A stretch of 5,406 bases of DNA from JAHCHG01 sp038246645 (GTDB taxonomy: Bacteria > Acidobacteriota > Blastocatellia > Pyrinomonadales > Pyrinomonadaceae): NCBI GenBank assembly GCA_038246645.1, contig JBBRVS010000293.1, forward strand, positions 1 through 5,406, written 5' to 3'. Made by a program: the position numbers and the translations under genes. The notes beneath the pieces were generated by a model. It was not told the DNA's origin, did not search any database, and worked only from the letters and a program-made list of their open reading frames with translations. Shown here piece after piece: positions 1-5,406 of this stretch (the first letter of the stretch is position 1; each line of letters begins with the position of its first letter).

Positions 1-29
1 AGTTTGTAAATTAAGTTTTAAGGCGTTTG

Positions 30-112
30 AAAAAAGTTTGGAGTCCCGCGTTTACGCGGCATCCGCCAGCGAAGCGCGGCGGAAAAAGCCGCCTAAAGGC
101 AGGACTCCAAAC
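30..112 (-). terminator. Possible intrinsic terminator after the kinase gene
   Basis: Reading on the minus strand, a large hairpin whose outer 11-base arms are perfectly complementary (112-102 with 46-36) starts 25 bases after the stop codon. Its closing arm is followed at once by six T (complement of 35-30). Inner stems of five base pairs (56-60 with 88-92, 63-67 with 78-82) can stack inside it. A stem plus T-run in this position is what a rho-independent terminator looks like, but the stem is longer and more interrupted than usual, so termination may be a side effect of an inserted palindromic element. Confidence 0.45.
36..112. repeat. GC-rich nested palindromic element (REP-like), 77 bases
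   Basis: The ends GTTTGGAGTCC (36-46) and GGACTCCAAAC (102-112) are perfect inverted repeats. Between them are a perfect 6-bp hairpin CCGCGT-tt-ACGCGG (46-59), a CCGCC/GGCGG pair (63-67 with 78-82), and GCGGC (56-60) that can alternatively pair with GCCGC (88-92). The element is much richer in G+C than the AT-rich bases on either side, which is typical of dispersed extragenic palindromes. Only one copy is in the window, so that it is dispersed is an inference; the palindromic structure itself is directly visible. Confidence 0.7.
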
Positions 113-137
113 ACTCGAAAATTTAGTTTACGGACTA

Positions 138-3100
138 TTAATTTTTATTGTCTAAAATTTCTCTGACTTTATTGGTGAGTGTGTCGAAAGTAAATGGTTT
201 TTGAATAAAATTGTTGGCGGCATCTATAATATTGTGGCGGGTAACGGCATCGTCCGTGTAACCGGACGTGAAAAGAACCCGCAGACCCGGCTGAATTTTC
301 GTCAGTTTTTCAGCTAATTCACTTCCGCCCATTTGCGGCATCAGGACATCCGTCATCAATAAGTCAATTTTAATATTCTGCTTTTCCCAATTTGAAAGAG
401 CTTCGACACCATTGCTTGCCTCGATCACCCGGTAACCGGATTCTTCCAGAATCTGGCGGGTCAGCGCCCGTACAATATCTTCGTCCTCGACGATCAAAAT
501 CGTTTCCGCACCTTTCGGCGTATTTTCAAATTTATCGGTTTCTATTTCCGGAGCAACTTCCCGATCAATTCTCGGCAGATAAATCTCAAACGTCGTGCCG
601 TGTCCGACTTCGCTTTTCACCCAGATAAAACCGTTAGATTGTTTGATAATTCCGTAAGCCGTAGATAATCCGAGTCCCGTTCCCTTCCCGACTTCTTTTG
701 TGGTAAAGAAAGGTTCAAAGATGTTTTTCTGCGTTTCCGCGTCCATTCCGATGCCGGTATCAACGACCTCTAAGAGAATATAAGAGCCGGGCTGAGTCGG
801 CGGAAAGCGAGCCGCAAATTCTTCATCGAGATACCTGTTGCTCGTCTTAATGGTCAGCGTGCCGCCTTCGGGCATCGCATCCCGCGCATTGACAACCAGA
901 TTCATCAGAACTTGCGTCAATTGTCCGGGATCAGCCTCGACGCGACCTAATTCCGAATCCAAAATAGTAGCAAGTTGAATATTTTCGCCCATTAAACGCT
1001 CGAGCATTTGAATGGTGTCATTGATTATTTCATTCAAATCAATCACTTTCGACTGCAAAACCTGTTGGCGGCTGAAAGCCAAAAGCTGCTGGGTCAGCGC
1101 GGCGGAACGCTCGCCGGCTTTCTTTATTTCTTCGACGTTTCGGCGCAAGGGATCGTCCGCACTCAAATGGCGGAGCGTCAAATCACTGTAACCGTTAATA
1201 GCCGTCAGCATATTATTGAAATCGTGGGCGATTCCGCCCGTCAGCCGACCGACCGATTCAATTTTCTGGGCTTGCCGAAGTTGTTCTTCACGTTCGCGTT
1301 CCTGTTCGATCAGCCGGACATTTTCGATGGCATTAGCGGCTAAATTGGCTGCCATTCGCATCGCCGTCGCGTGTTCTTTCGTATAAGCGGACGGCATTTC
1401 GCTTTGAATTTCAACCACCCCGATGTTGCGCCCCATAACCGACATCGGTGCCGCCAGACAAGATTGCGGCACGCCCAGATAATCATCCAGCCCGATATCG
1501 GCAAAATACTCGTCGTCTGCTGATTGAAAATCATCCGTAATAATAACCTTTCCGGTCAAAATTGCGCGGCTGTTCGGGCTGTCGGACATTTCTATCGGCG
1601 GAAAACCGGAAACATCTATTTCTTTACCGTAAATCCGGGCGTATTTGGCGAAACGCATATTTCGGCGATCATCATAATGACAGATAAAGAATCCGGTACA
1701 AGGCGCGGAAATCCCCGCAAAAGAATATAAAGCAAGATAGATCGTCGGCAAATCCCGGGCAGTTCCCAATGCCTCAGCCAAATGCGCGACGCGATCAAGT
1801 AATTTTTCATATTCACAAATGGCTCGCTCATTGGCTTCGATTAAGGCTTGTTCAGCTTGCTTGCGGTCGGAAATATCAAAGGAAATTCCGACAATACCGA
1901 TTAAGTTTCCATCATTATCATTGATCGGCGAGTTCATAATTTGCGCCGGAAAAATCCGACCGTTTTTGTCCTTGACCGAAAATTCGCCCATCCAGCTTTT
2001 ACCCGCCTGCAACCGAGCCATAATATCAATCGCCGATTCATATTCGGTTTTCGGCGTTGTAATATCCATAATATTACGTCCGACCGCTTCTTCCGATGTC
2101 GAGCCGTAAAGTTCTTGGGCAAATTGATTCCAGTAGATGATTGTGCCGTCCAAATCGGTAGCAATCGCGGCTTGTTTTACCGTATCCAATAATAGTGCCT
2201 GAAACCGGATGGCTTCTTCCGCCCGCTTGCGCTGGGTGATGTCGCGGTTGATCGAGATTATCGCTTGCTGACCTTGATAGATGATGGTTGAGGCATTAAC
2301 TTCAAAAAACATCTCGGTTTCGTCCTTACGAAACTGCACGGTTTCAAAATTAAGACTTTCTCCAATCTCCAGAGTTTCTTTAATTTTTTCTCTTCCCCGA
2401 ACGGGATGTTTCGAGATTGTTTCAAAGGACATTCCGATAAATTCGGCACGGCTAAATTCATAAAGTTCACAAGCCCGCTGATTAACCTCCAAAATGATCT
2501 CGTTTTCGGGAGTGAAAATTATGATCGCATCGTGCGCTTGTTCAAAAACGGTTCGATAATCCTGTTCGGACTGGACTAATGCTTCTTCGGCAAATTTGCG
2601 GTCGGTTATATCAACCGCGATGCCGCGCACGGATTTTGTCATGCCGTCAACAATTTTGACCGAAGCCATTGTGCGAAGCCAGATGATTCGCCCGTCGCTC
2701 GTTATCGTTCGATAATCGAATTCAATGTCCGTTTTTTTCTCGACGGCTTCAACCAGCAAGTTACTGACTCGTGAACGGTCGTCTTGATGAATCACAGATG
2801 CCCAAAATTCCGGATCGGTTTCCCATTGATCCAACGGATAACCGAGCAGCCGCTCGGCTTGTTTGCTGATAAAGTTAAGATGATAGGTTCGAGCATCTAT
2901 TTCCCAAACGATGCCGTCAATTGTGTGAAGCAGCGATTCGTATTGCTGTTGGCTATGGAGCAAGGCATCTTCGACTTGCCGCCGCTCATTGGATTCCAAA
3001 AGCAGCGAAATCAAATCTGCCATCGAGCCGGCAAAGTTCTGTTCATCGAGTTTCCATTCGCGAACACCTCCGATATGTTCGTGGCAAATTACGCCGACCG

Positions 3101-5057
3101 TTTGCCCGCCAACCCTGATCGGTACGTCGAGCATAGACGTGATTCCGAGCGGTTCGAGATATGATTCGGTAAATTCTTCGGTTCGTGAATCGGTGCACGC
3201 ATCATCGGCGGCAATCGCCACATCTCTTGCCAAAGCCTTGAAATAAAAAGGATAATCGGCTTCCGAGAGTTTCAGGTCCTTGGAATGACGGTTCGAATCC
3301 AGCTCATACAGATCAAATGCCCGGATCTTTGATTTATGATCTTCATACATCCAAACGCTGACGCGAGCCACATCGAGAGTTTGAGCCGTAGTTTCGACAA
3401 TTTCTCTGACGGCATCTTCCAGCGAGCCGTGGAAAAGATGCTGCCGTTCGGTTAATTCCCGAAGAACTTTATTTTGTTTTTGCAGTCGTGTCCGGCTTTC
3501 TTCTAAAACCATTTGCGCCAATTTGCGTTCGGTAATATCCTGCACCGTGCCGATAAACTTTTGCGGTTGTCCGGTTTGTCTATGATATGTAACTTCGGCT
3601 AGACCGTATAGAATTCGCTCGCCCCCGGTCGGCAGACTTATACGAAATTCGATATTGACATCTTTCTGCCGGGTAATGGCTTCGGTAAAAGCTCTCCGGC
3701 AGTATTTGCGGTCGTCCGGGTGAATCGAATCGAAATAGAAATTAATTGAAACCTCGACCGCGCCGGGTTCATAACCGAAAATGCGGTAAACTTCGTCCGA
3801 CCAATAAACTTTATTATTATTGATGCGCCTTAAATCCGTTAGTTCGACTTCCCAACTGCCGAGATGTGTAATTCGCTGCGCCGCCGCTAAATTGGCTTCG
3901 CTTCGGCGCAGTTCGGCTTCGGCGTGGGTTTGTTCGGTTATGTCCCGCGTGTGGATCATTACCATATTCGGCGGCACGAAAACATAGCTTACATCCAGTT
4001 GTTTTACTTCACCCGTGGTCTTGTATTGATAGAGTATTTCCTGCGAAATTAGTTTTTTTTCATTAAAACAAAGGTTAAAGTTTTTCAATATTTCGGGCTT
4101 ATCTGCATACATTTCGCTTAAACGGATACCTTTAATCTCTACTATCTTTCCGTTTGTGGCTTTACTCGCGGCTTCATTAAAATCCATGAAAATAAAGTCG
4201 TCTTCCGTTTTTTGCCACGTATAAGTCGGAAGCGGAACACCGTTGTATTGAGCTTTGAATTTTTCCTCGCTTTCGCGCAGGGCTTTTTCAGCCTGCCGCC
4301 GCTCGGTAACGTCCCGGGTATTGATAATGGCAACCAATCCTTTTGTCGGATGATTGATAAGTTTTCCGACCGATTCGAAGATTCGCCATCCGCCGCTCTT
4401 GTCTCTGAAACGATATTCGATGGGCGGACAGGTTACCATCATCTGCATATTTTCTTTAAAAAAATCGGTAACCCGCTCTTGATCATCCCGGTGAATCAGA
4501 TCAAAAATGTTTTTACCGATTACTTCTTCCGGCTTGAATCCGAGAACTTGTTCGAGCGACGGGCTTTGATAAAGAATTTCTCCTTCAGGCAGAATAATAC
4601 CGATTAAGTCTGATACGTTTTCAATCAGCGAACGAAATTGAATTTCGCTTTCCTTGAGTAAATCTTCCGTTCGTTTGCGTTCGATCAGCCGTTCGGCGCG
4701 GGCAATCAGATGCAGCGGATCAACGGGCAATTCGACATAGTCATCCGCGCCGGATTTTAATCCTTCAATAATACTGCTCGAATCTTTGCGTAATCCGCTC
4801 ACGAGCAAAATCGGAAAACTACTGAGTTTTTCATCCGCCCGAATCCATCGGCACAATTCGATTCCGCTTCCATCGGGCATTATCACATCGCTGATAATTA
4901 AATCAAACCGGGTATTCCGGGCGAATTCGAATGCTTCACGTCCGGATGCGGCAGTTTGAGTTTTATATCCGGCTTGCGTGAAAATTGCTTCCGTCAACTC
5001 TCGCTGATCGGGGGAATCGTTCACGATAAGAACCGTTTTATCATTTAGATTAGTCAT
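138..5057 (-). CDS. Soluble hybrid sensor histidine kinase, REC-PAS3-GAF-PAS3-GAF-HisKA-HATPase-REC
   Basis: Cytoplasmic two-component hybrid kinase of 1639 residues, ending in TAA at 138-140. Domains read from the translation: receiver 1 (7-125, Asp57 in SDVIMP); PAS 1-3 (about 139-256, 263-380, 386-515); GAF 1 (537-690); PAS 4-6 (702-824, 831-947, 953-1069); GAF 2 (1088-1250); a charged helix (1250-1266); HisKA with His1278 in the AHDFNN motif; HATPase_c with N box (Asn1386, Asn1390), G1 box (DTGIG, 1433-1437), F box (FEPFF, 1447-1451), G2 box (Gly1457/1459/1461/1463) and G3 (GHGT, 1485-1488); receiver 2 (1518-1637, Glu1524, Asp1525, Asp1570, Ser1598, Lys1620). Each PAS ends with a D-I/V-T/S-type linker such as DITERK. 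All kinase residues are present, so activity is expected. No signal peptide or membrane helix is visible. ATG at 5057 is preferred because receiver 1 begins six residues later; the frame stays open upstream to 5291 but only through repeats. The HDFNN H-box fits the HPK4 kinase group. Ligands and phosphotransfer partner cannot be read from sequence. The architecture is sure; the physiological role is unknown. Confidence 0.96.
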   Translation of the reverse strand: MTNLNDKTVLIVNDSPDQRELTEAIFTQAGYKTQTAASGREAFEFARNTRFDLIISDVIMPDGSGIELCRWIRADEKLSSFPILLVSGLRKDSSSIIEGLKSGADDYVELPVDPLHLIARAERLIERKRTEDLLKESEIQFRSLIENVSDLIGIILPEGEILYQSPSLEQVLGFKPEEVIGKNIFDLIHRDDQERVTDFFKENMQMMVTCPPIEYRFRDKSGGWRIFESVGKLINHPTKGLVAIINTRDVTERRQAEKALRESEEKFKAQYNGVPLPTYTWQKTEDDFIFMDFNEAASKATNGKIVEIKGIRLSEMYADKPEILKNFNLCFNEKKLISQEILYQYKTTGEVKQLDVSYVFVPPNMVMIHTRDITEQTHAEAELRRSEANLAAAQRITHLGSWEVELTDLRRINNNKVYWSDEVYRIFGYEPGAVEVSINFYFDSIHPDDRKYCRRAFTEAITRQKDVNIEFRISLPTGGERILYGLAEVTYHRQTGQPQKFIGTVQDITERKLAQMVLEESRTRLQKQNKVLRELTERQHLFHGSLEDAVREIVETTAQTLDVARVSVWMYEDHKSKIRAFDLYELDSNRHSKDLKLSEADYPFYFKALARDVAIAADDACTDSRTEEFTESYLEPLGITSMLDVPIRVGGQTVGVICHEHIGGVREWKLDEQNFAGSMADLISLLLESNERRQVEDALLHSQQQYESLLHTIDGIVWEIDARTYHLNFISKQAERLLGYPLDQWETDPEFWASVIHQDDRSRVSNLLVEAVEKKTDIEFDYRTITSDGRIIWLRTMASVKIVDGMTKSVRGIAVDITDRKFAEEALVQSEQDYRTVFEQAHDAIIIFTPENEIILEVNQRACELYEFSRAEFIGMSFETISKHPVRGREKIKETLEIGESLNFETVQFRKDETEMFFEVNASTIIYQGQQAIISINRDITQRKRAEEAIRFQALLLDTVKQAAIATDLDGTIIYWNQFAQELYGSTSEEAVGRNIMDITTPKTEYESAIDIMARLQAGKSWMGEFSVKDKNGRIFPAQIMNSPINDNDGNLIGIVGISFDISDRKQAEQALIEANERAICEYEKLLDRVAHLAEALGTARDLPTIYLALYSFAGISAPCTGFFICHYDDRRNMRFAKYARIYGKEIDVSGFPPIEMSDSPNSRAILTGKVIITDDFQSADDEYFADIGLDDYLGVPQSCLAAPMSVMGRNIGVVEIQSEMPSAYTKEHATAMRMAANLAANAIENVRLIEQEREREEQLRQAQKIESVGRLTGGIAHDFNNMLTAINGYSDLTLRHLSADDPLRRNVEEIKKAGERSAALTQQLLAFSRQQVLQSKVIDLNEIINDTIQMLERLMGENIQLATILDSELGRVEADPGQLTQVLMNLVVNARDAMPEGGTLTIKTSNRYLDEEFAARFPPTQPGSYILLEVVDTGIGMDAETQKNIFEPFFTTKEVGKGTGLGLSTAYGIIKQSNGFIWVKSEVGHGTTFEIYLPRIDREVAPEIETDKFENTPKGAETILIVEDEDIVRALTRQILEESGYRVIEASNGVEALSNWEKQNIKIDLLMTDVLMPQMGGSELAEKLTKIQPGLRVLFTSGYTDDAVTRHNIIDAANNFIQKPFTFDTLTNKVREILDNKN

Positions 5058-5064
5058 AATGAAT

Positions 5065-5070
5065 TCTCTG
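5065..5070 (-). promoter_or_regulatory. Weak ribosome binding site that supports the ATG at 5057
   Basis: On the minus strand the sequence CAGAGA is followed by ATTCATT and the ATG. The AGAG core (5069-5066) lies eight bases before the start, which is a normal Shine-Dalgarno distance, but only a partial match to AGGAGG. Together with receiver 1 beginning at residue 7, it favours this start over the upstream in-frame ATG at 5291. Confidence 0.45.
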
Positions 5071-5138
5071 ATTCTGTACCATATTTTGATTTTGTTCAAT
5101 TTTAGCGCAGATTTGTTTTGAAAGTTTATAAAAAAAAT

Positions 5139-5161
5139 GCGTTGTCTGCGCCTCGGCGTGA
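5139..5161 (-). repeat. Degenerate third copy of the 8-base-period repeat
   Basis: The plus-strand sequence begins GCGTTG, continues TCTGCG and ends CGTGA. It aligns to copy B (GCGTC, TCTGCG, TCTCTGCGGTGA) with a few substitutions and two single-base indels, in the same orientation as copy B, and is also followed by an AT-rich run. It is a probable decayed relative; chance similarity cannot be excluded over 23 bases. Confidence 0.4.
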
Positions 5162-5227
5162 TTTTTTTTGATTTTGCATTAGAGGTCTTTCCTAAATAAT
5201 AATTTGATAAATTCAAGTGGAAATTAA

Positions 5228-5251
5228 CCGCAGAGACGCAGAGACGCAGAG
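5228..5251 (+). repeat. 24-base extragenic repeat, copy A (left arm of inverted pair)
   Basis: After CC, the 22 bases 5230-5251 are 2.75 units of the 8-mer GCAGAGAC. The reverse complement matches copy B at 5329-5352 in 23 of 24 positions. It is followed by TTTTTT. Its location is intergenic, upstream of the kinase start; read on the minus strand it would encode LRLCVSAV, a kind of sequence often seen in over-extended N-termini. Confidence 0.75.
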
Positions 5252-5328
5252 TTTTTTCAGATAAAAGAAAAAGAAATTTGCCTGTTATCAAAATATTATT
5301 GAATTTACAGCGATTTTAACTTAAATTT

Positions 5329-5352
5329 CTCAGCGTCTCTGCGTCTCTGCGG
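5329..5352 (-). repeat. 24-base extragenic repeat, copy B (right arm of inverted pair)
   Basis: This is the inverted partner of 5228-5251, differing at a single base (5332). The two arms are separated by 77 AT-rich bases (5252-5328), so transcribed RNA could form a 24-bp stem with one mismatch. As with copy A, the GCGTCTCT unit repeats with a period of eight. It is most likely a dispersed intergenic repeat; a role as terminator or protein-binding site is possible but not shown. Confidence 0.75.
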
Positions 5353-5406
5353 TGAAAAAGTTATTTTGGAAAGATGTCTATTGAAAAATCGTAACTGATT
5401 TAGATC

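Larger units (their letters stand above)
5058..5406. other. AT-rich intergenic region upstream of the kinase, no gene seen
   Basis: About 350 bases hold the weak ribosome binding site, a degenerate repeat and an inverted repeat pair, described separately. No protein with recognisable features is encoded on either strand. The frame continuous with the kinase reaches an ATG at 5291, but its 78 extra codons are low-complexity, basic and repeat-derived. No convincing promoter was found; the kinase promoter should lie between the start and the repeats (about 5060-5225). The neighbouring gene is beyond the window edge. Confidence 0.7.

Noticed and set aside
36..112. Structured regulatory RNA or riboswitch
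   Set aside because: It lies downstream of the only gene, shows simple self-complementary stems rather than a known aptamer pattern, and is better explained as a palindromic repeat or terminator.
2784..3164. Plus-strand open frame of 126 codons inside the kinase gene
   Set aside because: It is antisense to the conserved PAS 4/GAF 1 coding region, shows no recognisable protein features and is explained by the codon pattern of the real gene. The same holds for other internal frames such as 4212-4607 and 1008-1343.
2988..3449. Bilin-binding (phytochrome or cyanobacteriochrome) GAF because of the Cys-His pair
   Set aside because: The Cys-His lies on the late GVI strand after DVPI, not in the helix position used for chromophore attachment, and no PHY domain or phytochrome signature follows.
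1854..4643. LOV-type (flavin, blue-light) PAS domains
   Set aside because: None of the six PAS domains contains the GxNCRFLQ-like cysteine motif needed for the flavin adduct.
5071..5099. Candidate promoter on the minus strand (TTGAAC, 17 bases, CAGAAT)
   Set aside because: Each box matches only four of six consensus bases, and the predicted start of transcription would lie about six bases before the ATG, leaving no room for the ribosome binding site. AT-rich sequence makes such matches common.
5058..5291. In-frame N-terminal extension giving a 1717-residue protein from an ATG at 5291
   Set aside because: The 78 extra residues are encoded by the intergenic repeats and AT-rich sequence, contain no domain, and the receiver begins just after the ATG at 5057, which has a spaced AGAG motif.
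5228..5352. CRISPR array
   Set aside because: There are only two good copies, in opposite orientation and separated by 77 bases, with a short internal tandem period; a CRISPR array needs direct repeats with regular unique spacers.

Overview
The window is almost filled by one large minus-strand gene (138-5057). It encodes a soluble hybrid sensor histidine kinase of 1639 residues with the order REC - PAS - PAS - PAS - GAF - PAS - PAS - PAS - GAF - HisKA - HATPase_c - REC. Only short AT-rich flanks with palindromic repeats lie on either side. No second protein-coding gene, RNA gene, insertion sequence or CRISPR array can be supported.

Layout: 1-137 lies downstream of the gene. It holds a GC-rich nested palindrome (36-112) followed, in the gene's direction, by a run of six T; this looks like a dispersed palindromic element that may also end transcription. 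138-5057 is the kinase gene, intact and without frameshift. 5058-5406 is the upstream flank: a weak ribosome binding site, a degenerate repeat copy (5139-5161) and two nearly identical 24-base repeats in inverted orientation (5228-5251 and 5329-5352), each built from an 8-base period.

How it would work: with no membrane segment, the protein should sense cytoplasmic or redox/small-ligand cues, or partner proteins, through six PAS and two GAF domains. These would control autophosphorylation at His1278 and transfer to Asp1570 of the C-terminal receiver. The output partner (an HPt protein or a separate regulator) is not in the window. The N-terminal receiver keeps its phosphoacceptor Asp57 but lacks the conserved lysine, so it may act as a modified input domain.

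Organism: a free-living bacterium with a large signalling repertoire. The wording of the second GAF domain and linker, the REC with a Leu-Pro in place of Lys-Pro, and both flanking repeat types remind me of Acidobacteriota (Blastocatellia / Pyrinomonadales-like). This is from memory and was not tested by search. I do not see a novel multi-gene system here; the points worth a second look are the receiver's missing lysine, the sensor array and the repeats.
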